Positions 45,401 through 53,924 of a DNA stretch of 64,000 bases are shown here, piece by piece. The stretch comes from Jiangella endophytica (GTDB lineage Bacteria; Actinomycetota; Actinomycetes; Jiangellales; Jiangellaceae): the NCBI RefSeq assembly GCF_003427025.1, contig NZ_QVAI01000003.1:186001-250000 (forward strand). Direction: 5' to 3'. The notes under the pieces were generated by a model. It worked only from the letters and a program-made list of their open reading frames with translations. It did not search any database and was not told where the DNA came from. Both the position numbers and the translations under genes were made by a program. Each line of letters begins with the position of its first letter. The first letter of the stretch is position 1.

Positions 45401-48400
45401 GCGAGGCGCCGGTCAGGGTGAGGGCCAGCGGGATCTCGTTGTTGAGGCCGGCCGTCGAGAGCACCTCGCCGGTGAGCACCCGCGGCGGGTCGGACCCGGG
45501 GACCGGCCAGCCGAACAGCACCCGGTACTGCACCCCCGGCCGCAGGTGGGCGACGGCGTACACGCCGCTCGCCTCGTCGGTGCGGTCGACGCGGACCTGC
45601 TCGGTGACGTCGTCGTCGCCCGCGAACACGCGGACGGTGGCGCCGGCGGCCGGTTGCGATGCGCTCTCGCCGTCGTTGGCCTGCACCGTGACGCGCAGCC
45701 GGCCGAGCCGGTCCAGCGCGGCGTCGTAGCGGCGGACGTCGCCGGGGAACAGCGTGATGGTGACGGGGTCGACGGGACGGTACTCCGGGTCGCCGGGCCG
45801 CACGGACACGTCGTAGCCGCCCGACGGCAGGCCGGTCAGCTCGTAGCCGCCGTTGACGCCGGTGAACGCGCAGTGCGCGCCGCCCTCGATCCGGCACCGC
45901 GGCGCGTCCGGGTCGGGGGTGACGGGGACGCAGTCGCCCAGGCTCTCGGGATCGGCGCCGGCCGGTGCGGCGACGACGCAGGTGCCGTCGGGGACGGCGC
46001 CCACGCGGGCGGTGATCGTGCCGACGACGGACGGCGCCGGCAGCAGCGCCGCGACCGGTGCGTTCACCGTCGCGTCCATGGGGACCTCGACGCGGATCCG
46101 CTCCGGCTCGTAGCCGGGCGCGGTGACCGTCAGCTCGTACAGGCCCGGCAGCAGGCCCGGTTCGTCCGGCCCGGGCAGCGTGTAGCTCGCGTCCGGGGCG
46201 AACGTGGTGGTCAGCTCGCGCGGCGCGCCGTCCAGGCCGGTGGCGGTGGTGGCCACCGTCACCAGGCACGGCTCGTCGGGAAGCAGCGCCGGACAGCTGA
46301 CCGGCCCGCCGCCGGTGCTCGCGTCGACGGCCCGCCCGACGATGACCGACGTGTCGGTCAGCCCGTTGCCGGGGATCGGTGTGAGCGCCAGGTCCGCCGT
46401 CGCCACGGACCCCGCCGTCACCTCGACCCGCGCATACGCCGTGACGTGCCCGAACACCTCCGCGGACAGCACGTAGGAACCGGGCGCGACGCCGGAGACG
46501 CGGTAGCCGCCGGTGCCGGCCGCGCTCATCACCTTGTACGCCGCGCCCTCGTCGCCGGAGAGCGTGAGCCCGCCGGCCAGCGGCCGGCCGGCGTCGTCGG
46601 TGACCACGCCGGCCACCTCGCCACCTGCCGGGACCAGCCGGGTGTCCAACCGGCGCACGGGCCGGCCGGGGTCGGTGAGCGTGACCTCGCGGGTCTGCGT
46701 CTGGTAGCCGTCGCCGGCGACGGTGACCGTGTAGCGGCCGGGCAGCGGGAGGTCCGGCAGCGTGAACAGACCGGGGCCGCCGGCCTCGCCGCCGGTGGTC
46801 GCCGTGGTGGCGGTGCGGACGGTCCGGCCGTCGTCGGCCGTGACGGTGACGCCGCCGAGCCCGCGGGTGGCACCGGTGGCGTCGCGCCCCGTGACCTGGC
46901 CGGTCAGCGTGGTGACGCCGCGGCGCAGCGCGAGGTCCCGCGCCTCCTCGCCGCCCGCGTCCAACTCGACCAGGGCCGCGCTCGCACCGAGGCCACCGGC
47001 GGTGGCGGTGACGAGGTACGTCGACGGCGCCGACAGTCCGTCGACCGCCCAGCTGCCGACGTCACCGGTGGTGCTCGTGCTGGTGGTGACGGTGACGGTG
47101 CCGTCGGTGAGGGTCAGTTCCGCCCCGCCCACCGGGCCGTCCGGTCCGGTCACCGTGCCGGACAACCGGCCGTCGCCCGGCCGCAGCTCCACCTCGATCG
47201 GCTCGGCGGCCGCCGTGGCGTCGACCACGCGGCGTTCGGTCTGGAAGCCGGCTTTCGAGACCGTGACCAGGTAGTGGCCGCCGGTGCCGAGACCCGCGAA
47301 CGCCCAGGCGCCGTCCTCGTTGGTGACGGTGCTGCGGGTCTGGTCGACGGCGGCGCCGCCGGCCCTTCCGGGGGCCGCGGCGGGCGGCGGGACCTTCGCG
47401 TCGTCGCCGGACTCGCCGAACGCCGACGTGGGCGCGACGGAGACGGTGACGCCGCCGGGCTGATCGGCCTGCACCAGGCCGCTGAGCCGCAGCTCCTCCG
47501 TGGCGGCGCCGTGGTCCTCGCCGGTGCCGCCACCGCCGGCGTCGCCCTCGCCCTCGCCCCCGCCCTCGCCGGAGCCGGAGCCGGTGCCGGCGCCCGGGCG
47601 CCCGCCGTCGTCCGCGGCCGTACCGGCCTCGGCCTGCCGTTCCTCGAGCCGGTCGACCAACCGGGGGAGCCCGACGACAGCCGCCGCGACCCAGACCGCG
47701 AGCACCGCCGCCAAGGCGACCGCGCGCTTCGCCACCGACCCGATCAGCGGCCTGGCCACGACCACACCGTGCGCCGTCGCCGGGGCGTGTGGCCCGCGCG
47801 CGACCGCCGAGTAGCCGAACCGTGTCGTGTCGCCCGTGAACCGGAGCCGGCGCGGGCCGACCCGCCCACCCACCGCCAGCGCCGCCCGGCCCGGCACCTC
47901 GACCGTGCGCCGCCGGGGGGTGGCTCGCAGACCGTCCGGCGCGTGCAGCTCGAGGTCGACCGTCGCCGGTTCGGGCGCGGCGTTGGTCAGGACGAGGCGG
48001 ATGCCGCGGCGCCAGGCGGTGCGCACCTCGCCGGGTTCCGCGGACACCGTGACCGAAGGCGGCCGGTCGACGGTGAGCACGGACTCGGCGACCGTGGCCC
48101 GGCTGGTGACGGCGCCGGTCGCCGGGTCGCCGCTCTGCGCCGCCACGACGAACGGGTAGGCGGCGGCGACCGTCCCCGGCGGCGGCAGGAGCTCCAGCTC
48201 GACCGTCGCGACGGTTCGCGGCGGCAGCCCGACCACGCGCGCCGGGACCGGTGCCCACCCGCCGTCGAGCCCGAGGACGGTGAGTGTGACGTCGCGCGGG
48301 CCATCGGCGCCGTGGTGCACCCGCACCGTCAGTGCGGCGGGCTGCCCTGCGGCGCCCTGCGGCTCGCGGGTGACCTCGACGACCGGCCCGGCCTCGATCA

Positions 48401-48401
48401 T
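42438..48401 (-). CDS. Giant single-pass membrane protein with carboxypeptidase-regulatory-like repeats (1)
   Basis: 1987 residues from ATG 48401. Residues 1-220 are a beta-rich region of the COG1470/NEW3 kind (VVEVTREPQGAAGQPAALTV). ARPLIGSVAKR precedes a transmembrane helix at about 226-245. An acidic Gly/Ser linker (250-290) follows, then more than a dozen prealbumin-like repeats, each with a G-x-V-T start and a Y-x-V-T-x-x-x-x-G-Y/F end (for example GRYTVTVAGDGYQTQTREVT). The end holds Ig-like units (TVEAVFESADHGGSQDLLTV). There is no signal peptide, so the N-terminus is probably cytosolic and the repeats outside. It overlaps the previous gene in ATGA. The design resembles the Streptomyces CIS membrane adaptor CisA. 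Confidence 0.85.
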   Translation of the reverse strand: MIEAGPVVEVTREPQGAAGQPAALTVRVHHGADGPRDVTLTVLGLDGGWAPVPARVVGLPPRTVATVELELLPPPGTVAAAYPFVVAAQSGDPATGAVTSRATVAESVLTVDRPPSVTVSAEPGEVRTAWRRGIRLVLTNAAPEPATVDLELHAPDGLRATPRRRTVEVPGRAALAVGGRVGPRRLRFTGDTTRFGYSAVARGPHAPATAHGVVVARPLIGSVAKRAVALAAVLAVWVAAAVVGLPRLVDRLEERQAEAGTAADDGGRPGAGTGSGSGEGGGEGEGDAGGGGTGEDHGAATEELRLSGLVQADQPGGVTVSVAPTSAFGESGDDAKVPPPAAAPGRAGGAAVDQTRSTVTNEDGAWAFAGLGTGGHYLVTVSKAGFQTERRVVDATAAAEPIEVELRPGDGRLSGTVTGPDGPVGGAELTLTDGTVTVTTSTSTTGDVGSWAVDGLSAPSTYLVTATAGGLGASAALVELDAGGEEARDLALRRGVTTLTGQVTGRDATGATRGLGGVTVTADDGRTVRTATTATTGGEAGGPGLFTLPDLPLPGRYTVTVAGDGYQTQTREVTLTDPGRPVRRLDTRLVPAGGEVAGVVTDDAGRPLAGGLTLSGDEGAAYKVMSAAGTGGYRVSGVAPGSYVLSAEVFGHVTAYARVEVTAGSVATADLALTPIPGNGLTDTSVIVGRAVDASTGGGPVSCPALLPDEPCLVTVATTATGLDGAPRELTTTFAPDASYTLPGPDEPGLLPGLYELTVTAPGYEPERIRVEVPMDATVNAPVAALLPAPSVVGTITARVGAVPDGTCVVAAPAGADPESLGDCVPVTPDPDAPRCRIEGGAHCAFTGVNGGYELTGLPSGGYDVSVRPGDPEYRPVDPVTITLFPGDVRRYDAALDRLGRLRVTVQANDGESASQPAAGATVRVFAGDDDVTEQVRVDRTDEASGVYAVAHLRPGVQYRVLFGWPVPGSDPPRVLTGEVLSTAGLNNEIPLALTLTGASRSFTGQVAHELDDTGPVGVGGVQVQVTGIVGYDGLLPVHQSATVLTDADGLFAVVPEPGRSPLPEAVLPIVDSRVDLTATKDGYERSRLIGVAVSEGQQLRLTLTPTGRPVQGRVQLVPEAAADLSQAELTVTAAPPGAEATRITVTPGGCLIWSDPAQRVDTGYTNECGEGPGDTRATLARPGRYVVEARLPGYAEVSVQVDVALVTTGGRQQLDGFVLSRHGALELATVDAAGEPVYGARLVLSAPGVPEQTRAAEPGTNRTVFTELPSLLPPGGRYTVRVEAAGYRFDSFTAGRPVTGGVPEPDPAPFQVPPDGVGSYQLALVKLGEISGVLRSHTVVDGEVVAAPLVGGTVVARHASGLEFSAVSGPGGRFTVTGSRDVAGLLPGTWEVRADPPDGYAFDATPLPVQITADHQAVYPDGNADPFVVAVTAEPVDVFVNVYVPGTGGEPPQPLPGMTVELLRGGVVQTAAPCDGGTGCYRFTGVPPVPQTLRVSGENYAPLTLTVRPEPGAASTFNVPVTQLTNTVQGTVSGQSGTNPAEPLDEVDTWLCRVEDVVDDRCPAAGDDPVQAGPVFEFAALADGTYLVDVRPRAGQPYTPTTRTVTVAAGQIVAFDIVLYAEAQPVTVTAEAVNGWDLTGAMVTLTSAGGDPAPAPQPVVRSGGSTYATTFAQVPPGDWSATLTGPAGHVGVHRSDPPEDGSRDLTIEVTEVRVRMDARSAGQDAPGSVDVVITGADDATVFADDLLVDAGTVTAYLPAGAYTVAAEVPGGFAGWTVTPATVDVPLGAADVPARFTLTGPPATTLELAVTPEQPVAGAAATLGATVTSAGAAAGGGSVTFVVDGDEIGSVPVDDGTAELEHVFDDPGGHTVEAVFESADHGGSQDLLTVTVVEPLVTLTGPAGAVGAGDLVELLAVVDPVVSGRTLRLHDADGPVGAAVSPGAGGEGEFAVEELAAGEHTFIVRYGTGPHAVDSAPVVVTVLADEG

Positions 48402-50977
48402 TCCCAGTCTCCGTTCGGAGTGGTCCCGGTCGAGGCGGCGGCCGCGACGTTCAGCGTCACGGCGGCCGCCTCGCTGGCCGCGACGGTGAACGGCGGCGAG
48501 GCGGCGGCGGGCGCCGCGCCGGCCTGCAGGCGCACGTCGACGACGTAGTGCTCCGGGGCATCCAGCTCGGCGAAGAAGGCCTGACCGTCGCTGCCGGTGC
48601 GGACGGAGGCGACCGGTGCCGCGGCGGTGCCGTACTCGGTGGCCCGGTAGAGGTCGACGACGGCGCCGGCCACCGGGCCGTCGTCGGCGACGACGGTCGC
48701 CGTGACCGAGGCGGGCGCGGCCAGTTGGAGGTCGAGGTCGCGGTTCCCGCCGGCCTCGAGGGTGACGGTGGTGGCGGCCGGCGTGGAGCCCGGCCGCGAC
48801 GCCGTGACGGTGTACGTGCCGGGCGGCAGCTGCGGGAGCACGTAGCGGCCCACGTCGCCGGCCGGCTGCGACGACGACGTCACGGCGTAGGTGCGCGATC
48901 CGGACACCGCGGTGACGGTGACGTTGCCGGCCGGGCCCACACTGCCGTCGACGGCGTTGCGCAGGCTCACACTGCCGGTGAGGTCGGCGCCCGCCGGGTG
49001 CAACGCGACGGTGACGCCGTCGGCCGGCGACCCTCCGGCGGTGATGGCGCCGAACGCGTCCAGCATCACCTGCACGGTCTGCGCGGCGAGGCCGGGGCCG
49101 GCGAACGTCACGGTGTAGGTGGCCGGGACGGGCAGCCCGCCCAGGCGCCACGAGCCCGCCTCGCCGGTGCTCTGCGTGACGGTGCTCAGCGACGTCGTGC
49201 CGTCGCTGACGGTGACCTCGACGCCCGTCGCCGGTCCGCCGCCGGGCAGCTCCGTCACCCGGCCGAACAGTTCGCCGGCGTCGGTGCCCAGCGTCACGGA
49301 CACCCCGGTCAGCTGCTGCCCGGCGGACAGGTCGAGCGTGAGCGTCTGCGCGGCGTGCCCGGGTGCCGCGACCACGACGGTGAACGTGCCCGGCGTCGGC
49401 AGGTTCCGCAGCGTGAACGCGCCGACGTCGCCCTCGGTCAGCGACACCGTCCGCGCGGTGGAGTCGCCGGCCGTCGCCACCACGGACGCGCCGCCGATCG
49501 GCCCGGCGGCGCCCCGCACCTCGCCGGCGATGATGCCGTCGCCCTCGCGCAGCCGGATCGTGATGCCGGTGCGTTCCTCACCGCCGGTGAGGTCCACGCG
49601 CTGGACCTCGGTGGCGTAGCCGGGCTTGCCGACGACGACGTCGTACACCCCTGGCGAGGGCACGCCGTCGATCTCGAACGAGCCGTCGGAGCCGACCGGC
49701 ACCTCACGCAGGACGGCGCCGGCCGCGCCGCCCTGCGGGTCGGCCACGGCGCCGTCGGCCACGCCCGTCTCGGCCTGGCCGCCGAGCTGCTCCAGCGGGA
49801 TCCGCAGGCTCACCGTCGCCCCAGAGACGTCGGCGCCCTCGACGGTGCCGGCCAGCACCGCCGGAAGTCCGCCGAGTGCCACGTCGGCCGCGTCGGGGCT
49901 CTGGCCGCCCGTGACCTCGACCGGTGCCGCCGCCGCGCTGTCCATCGCCGCCGGGTACCAGAGGTCGGAATAGCCGGCGCCGCGGAAGCGCAGCAGGTAG
50001 CCGCCGTCGGACAGTCCGTCGACCACGTACGTGCCGTCGTCCTCGGTCGCGGTGGTGGCCACCGGCGCGGTGGGGTCGTCCACGGCGTACGCCTCGACGG
50101 CGACGCCGGGCAGCGGCGCACCGGTGGTGATGAGGCGGACGGTCCCGGTCAGCGTCGCTCGGCCGGCGCCGGCGGCGTCGTCGCGCGACTGGGCCACCTC
50201 GATGGCGAGGTCGCGATCGGCGGCCGAGCGGTTCACCACGCCTGCCAGCGCGGCGGTGATGACGACGGCGAACACCGTCACGGCGGCGAGCAGACCGGCC
50301 AGGGCGATCGTGCCGCGACCCAGCACCGGGCGCTGCACCATGCTGCCGGGCGCCTCGCCCAGCGGCTGCGCGCCCGCCGCGGCCGCGGCGTCGACGTCCG
50401 GCTCCAGCCGCACGGCCAGCGCCCGCACCGCGGGCGAGCCGAGCAGCGGGCGGCGAGCGCGCGCCTCGACCCGGGCGGACAGGCTCTCCCCGGGCGCCAG
50501 CCGCACCGACGCGGGCACGAACCGGAAGCCGATGCGGTCCTCGGGGTCGGTGCCGGCGAACGCACCCTCGACCGTGGTGTTGCCGGTGTTGCGCACCGTG
50601 ACACCGAACGAGGCCCGCCGCCCGGCCGTGACGGCGGCCGGGTCGAGCGTGACGGTGGTGCCCGGCGCCGCGGCGACCCGCAACTCCAGCTCGGCGACCG
50701 TGGCGTGGTGGGGCGGCGTGGTCTCGCGCACCTGGACGGCCAGCCGGCGCTCGCCGGCGGGCAGGTCGGGCGGCGGCGTCAGCGTGACGGTGACGACGAC
50801 GCTGCTCCCGGGGAACAGCGTCGGCGTCGCGTCGTCGACCGTGACCCAGGCCGGGTCGGCGCCGAGCACCCGCACCTGATAACCGCTGATGATCTCGCCG
50901 GTGTTGGTGATCTCGACCCGTACCGTCGCGGGCCCGCCGGTGGCCTCCAGCACCTGCGGCGCCGCGGTCACGCGCAC
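48398..50977 (-). CDS. Large single-pass membrane protein with carboxypeptidase-regulatory-like repeats (2)
   Basis: 859 residues from GTG 50977 (GTG 50971 is an alternative). Residues 1-215 hold two NEW3-like beta units (VRVEITNTGEIISGYQVRVL and SFGVTVRNTGNTTVEGAFAG). QRPVLGRG leads into the helix at about 222-247 (IALAGLLAAVTVFAVVITAA). The outer part has about six repeats, such as GTYVVDGLSDGGYLLRFRGA and GVYDVVVGKPGYATEVQRVD. Paralogue of its two neighbours. A frame open to 51127 is not needed because the upstream gene ends at 50979. Confidence 0.86.
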   Translation of the reverse strand: MRVTAAPQVLEATGGPATVRVEITNTGEIISGYQVRVLGADPAWVTVDDATPTLFPGSSVVVTVTLTPPPDLPAGERRLAVQVRETTPPHHATVAELELRVAAAPGTTVTLDPAAVTAGRRASFGVTVRNTGNTTVEGAFAGTDPEDRIGFRFVPASVRLAPGESLSARVEARARRPLLGSPAVRALAVRLEPDVDAAAAAGAQPLGEAPGSMVQRPVLGRGTIALAGLLAAVTVFAVVITAALAGVVNRSAADRDLAIEVAQSRDDAAGAGRATLTGTVRLITTGAPLPGVAVEAYAVDDPTAPVATTATEDDGTYVVDGLSDGGYLLRFRGAGYSDLWYPAAMDSAAAAPVEVTGGQSPDAADVALGGLPAVLAGTVEGADVSGATVSLRIPLEQLGGQAETGVADGAVADPQGGAAGAVLREVPVGSDGSFEIDGVPSPGVYDVVVGKPGYATEVQRVDLTGGEERTGITIRLREGDGIIAGEVRGAAGPIGGASVVATAGDSTARTVSLTEGDVGAFTLRNLPTPGTFTVVVAAPGHAAQTLTLDLSAGQQLTGVSVTLGTDAGELFGRVTELPGGGPATGVEVTVSDGTTSLSTVTQSTGEAGSWRLGGLPVPATYTVTFAGPGLAAQTVQVMLDAFGAITAGGSPADGVTVALHPAGADLTGSVSLRNAVDGSVGPAGNVTVTAVSGSRTYAVTSSSQPAGDVGRYVLPQLPPGTYTVTASRPGSTPAATTVTLEAGGNRDLDLQLAAPASVTATVVADDGPVAGAVVDLYRATEYGTAAAPVASVRTGSDGQAFFAELDAPEHYVVDVRLQAGAAPAAASPPFTVAASEAAAVTLNVAAAASTGTTPNGDWE

Positions 50978-50978
50978 G

Positions 50979-53237
50979 TCAGCGCACCGCCTCGAGCCGC
51001 AGGTGCGCGACGGTGTCGGCGGCCGGCTCGACCTCGGCGACCGCGCTCGCCAGCACCCGGCCGTCGACCCGGACCGACACCGTGTAGACGCCGGCCGGCA
51101 CCGCGGCCAGCACGTACCGGCCGCCACCGGTCGACGTCGTGCTCCACACCGTCGCGCCGTCGGTGAGCTCGACCGTCAGCCCGGCCGCCGCACCGTCCTC
51201 GGCGTCGGTCACCCGGCCGGTGACCCGGCCCAGTCCGTCCAGCATCGTCACGGTGAGCGGCGGCGTCGCGGCCGACCCGGACACCGTCACGGGGACCGTC
51301 TGCGGCTGATAGCCGTCGTGTTCGAACGTGAGCGTGTACGCGCCCGGCGGCAGCCCGCCGACGGTGAAGCCGCCGACGGCCCCGTCGGTCAGCGTCGTCG
51401 TGGTCACCGGCTCGGCCAGCCCGCCGACCGTCACCGTCGCGCCGCCCAGGCCCGCACCGCCGGGCGTCAGCAGGGTGCCGCTGACGGTGCCGGCGCCGCC
51501 CGTCAGCGACACCGCGAGGTCGGTGACGGCCTGTCCGGCGGCCAGTTCCACCACCGCGGTCTGCGCCGCGTAGCCGTCGAGCACGAACGTCAGGACGTAG
51601 GTGCCCGGCGTCGGCAGGCCGGGCAGCACGAACCGGCCGACCTCGCCGACGGTGGGCGTGCCGGCGCTGATCGCCTCGTCGCCGACGGTGGTGCTGACGG
51701 TGACCCCGCCCAGTGCCCGGTCCCCGTCGGTGACGACACCGGCGATCCGGCCGTCGCCGGTGGCCAGCCGCACCTCGGAGACGAACCGCTGCTGCCCGCC
51801 GGTGACGTGCTCGACGACGGTGGCGGGGCGGTACCCGTCGGCCTCGAAGGTCAGCTCGTAGCTGCCCGGTGCCGGCAGCCCCGCCAGCGTGTAGGAGCCG
51901 TCGGCCGCGGTGGTCGCGGTGTACTCCGCGGGCGAGGCGCCGTCGTCGCCGGTCCACGCGGGCCGGGCGGTCACCGTCGCCGGGACGGGCTCGACGGCGT
52001 CGCCCGGGTCGACGGCGCCACGCAGCGACGCCGGCTCGCCGGTGACGACGACGTCCGTGCCGGAAGTGGTGCGCTGGGCGGTCGCGGCGACCGGCTCGGC
52101 ACCCGCGTCGTCGGGAGCGGCCGGGTACCAGACCGGCGGGTAGCCGTCGGCTCCGAAGCGCACCAGGTAGTCGCCCGGGAACAGCCCGGCCAGCGTGTAC
52201 CCGCCGTCGGCCTGGCTCGCCGCCGAACTGACCACGACCAGCCCGCCGGGCGTGCGGCGCAGCGCCTCGACGGTGATCTGGCCGACCGGCTCACCGCTGG
52301 CCGCGCCGGTGACGGTGCCGGTGATGGTGCCTCCGACGCCGGGCGGCAGCAGGCCGTTCTTGGGCAGCGCCCCGGCGGGCGCCTCGGCGGCCGGCGCCGC
52401 CGTGCCTCCGGCCGTGCCGTCCGCCGTGTTCTGCGCCGCCGGCTGCGTCGCCGCGAAGAACGAGGCCGGCGCCGTCCTGACCGCCGGCTCCGCGCCCAGC
52501 ACCTGGGTGATGCCGAGCAGGAACGCCGCCGCCCACAGGGCGACGATCGAGGCGAGCACCAGGACGGTGAGCAACCCACGCCCGACGACCGGTCGCTGCC
52601 GCAGCGTGAGCGGCAGGCTCGCCTCGGCGTCGGGGCCGCTGACCTGCGCGGTGAGGATGCGATCGAGGTCGCCGCCCAGCCAGCGCCGCGGCGCTCGGGC
52701 CGTGACCAGCGTCGTGGCGACGGCACCGGGCCCCAGCCGCAGCGTCGCCGGGGTGAACCGGAGGCTGGTGGCCCGGCCGGCGTCGGCGGCCGTGCAGGTG
52801 AGGTCCAGCGTGGTGTTGCCGAGGTTGGCCACCTCGACGGCGAACTCGGCGCGCCCACGGCTGCGCACCACACTCGGCCGGGCCGCCAGCGCGACGGCCG
52901 GGCGTCGCGGCACGGCGAGGTCGAGGTCGACGGTCTCGGCGGCGGGTCCCGCGTGCTGTGAGTCCAGCGCGACGACGACCGGATGCCGCCCGGCCGGATG
53001 GGTGGGCGGCACCGTGACGGTGACGGCGATGGTGCCCTCGGCGTCGGGGAAGAGGGACAGCAGCGGCGGCCGCGCCGTCACGGCGCCGGGCGGCAGCCCC
53101 AGGGCGCGCACGGTGAACCCGTCGATGACGTCGGCGGTGTTGGTGACCGTGAGCAGCAGCTCGGCGCTGCCTCCGGGCTCGACGTCGAGTCGTGCGGCGC
53201 TGGCCGTGACCCGCGGGCCGGTGCCGACGCGGCTCAC
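50979..53237 (-). CDS. Large single-pass membrane protein with carboxypeptidase-regulatory-like repeats (3)
   Basis: 752 residues from GTG 53237, overlapping the DUF4255 stop by four bases (GTGA). Residues 1-215 hold two NEW3-like units (SAELLLTVTNTADVIDGFTV and AEFAVEVANLGNTTLDLTCT). RQRPVVGRG precedes the helix at about 221-243 (LLTVLVLASIVALWAAAFLL). The outside part has about six prealbumin-like repeats (GGYTLAGLFPGDYLVRFGAD, GSYELTFEADGYRPATVVEH, GAYTLTFEHDGYQPQTVPVT). First of the three paralogues in the operon. Confidence 0.87.
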   Translation of the reverse strand: MSRVGTGPRVTASAARLDVEPGGSAELLLTVTNTADVIDGFTVRALGLPPGAVTARPPLLSLFPDAEGTIAVTVTVPPTHPAGRHPVVVALDSQHAGPAAETVDLDLAVPRRPAVALAARPSVVRSRGRAEFAVEVANLGNTTLDLTCTAADAGRATSLRFTPATLRLGPGAVATTLVTARAPRRWLGGDLDRILTAQVSGPDAEASLPLTLRQRPVVGRGLLTVLVLASIVALWAAAFLLGITQVLGAEPAVRTAPASFFAATQPAAQNTADGTAGGTAAPAAEAPAGALPKNGLLPPGVGGTITGTVTGAASGEPVGQITVEALRRTPGGLVVVSSAASQADGGYTLAGLFPGDYLVRFGADGYPPVWYPAAPDDAGAEPVAATAQRTTSGTDVVVTGEPASLRGAVDPGDAVEPVPATVTARPAWTGDDGASPAEYTATTAADGSYTLAGLPAPGSYELTFEADGYRPATVVEHVTGGQQRFVSEVRLATGDGRIAGVVTDGDRALGGVTVSTTVGDEAISAGTPTVGEVGRFVLPGLPTPGTYVLTFVLDGYAAQTAVVELAAGQAVTDLAVSLTGGAGTVSGTLLTPGGAGLGGATVTVGGLAEPVTTTTLTDGAVGGFTVGGLPPGAYTLTFEHDGYQPQTVPVTVSGSAATPPLTVTMLDGLGRVTGRVTDAEDGAAAGLTVELTDGATVWSTTSTGGGRYVLAAVPAGVYTVSVRVDGRVLASAVAEVEPAADTVAHLRLEAVR

Positions 53238-53818
53238 CCGCGCCGCCCGGTCTCGGTGACCGCCGACACCGCGCGGGTGCGGCCCTCGACCCGCTGCACG
53301 GGCGGAGCGGCCGGCCGCCAGTCGGGAAGGTCGGCGGCCACGGTCGCGATCAGCGTGAACGAGGCCTTGTGCGGGCCGCCCAGCGAGCTCCAGAGTTCCC
53401 GGGTGCGGTGGGTGTCGTCCTTGCCCAGGCTCAGCCGGACGCCCGCCGCCAGTGGCGCCGCCAGGTGCTCGGGCGGTACGGCCTGGTGGCTCAGCGCGAG
53501 TCCGAGCACATCGCCGAGCAGCCGGTGCTCCTCCGGCACCGTGGCCGCCCAGGCGCTGACCAGGTAGTGCAGGTCGACCAGCGGAGCGTCGTCGCGCACC
53601 TCCCGGCGGCCGTCCGGGCCGAGCCGGCTGCCGCCGCCCACCGGGGGCAGCGTGCTGCGGCTGACGGCGTAGAGGAACAGGTTGACGACCACCCGGCTCA
53701 GCTGAGCCGACCAGGTGCCCGACGGCCGTTCGAAGGAGACGTCCCCGATGTCGGGGGGCAACGGGAGGGTGGCGCGCAGGAGCCGCTCCAGGCCCTCGTC
53801 CACCGCCGGAATCTGCAT
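53234..53818 (-). CDS. DUF4255 protein, tube/sheath terminator (Pvc16/Afp16 type)
   Basis: 194 residues from ATG 53818 with GGCGGAG upstream. MQIPAVDEGLERLLRATLPL, FERPSGTWSAQLSRVVVNLF and LVDLHYLVSAWAATVPEEHR are the DUF4255 (Pvc16 N-terminal) motifs. The protein caps the distal end of tube and sheath and sets the final length. A longer frame to 53860 lacks support. It is 106 bases after the ATPase gene and translationally coupled to the first membrane protein gene. Confidence 0.93.
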   Translation of the reverse strand: MQIPAVDEGLERLLRATLPLPPDIGDVSFERPSGTWSAQLSRVVVNLFLYAVSRSTLPPVGGGSRLGPDGRREVRDDAPLVDLHYLVSAWAATVPEEHRLLGDVLGLALSHQAVPPEHLAAPLAAGVRLSLGKDDTHRTRELWSSLGGPHKASFTLIATVAADLPDWRPAAPPVQRVEGRTRAVSAVTETGRRG

Positions 53819-53924
53819 CGCTCCGCCCACCTCGCCTCCGCGACCGCGGCTCTCATCCAATCCGGCGCCGGGCGCTCGCGGCAGGCCCGGCGAACCTGCG
53901 AGTCGGCATGAACGCGGCCGGCGC

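Noticed and set aside
45285-48548. 1087-codon plus-strand ORF
   Set aside because: Antisense shadow of the giant membrane protein gene. It reads as Arg/Gly/Asp-rich filler with no domain, while the opposite strand shows clear repeat domains.
48402-49151. N-terminal extension of the giant membrane protein
   Set aside because: It overlaps the second membrane protein gene in another frame. ATG 48401 overlaps the upstream stop in ATGA and gives the same N-terminal layout as the paralogues.
48548-51166. 872-codon plus-strand ORF
   Set aside because: Antisense to the second membrane protein gene; no domain and no ribosome binding site.
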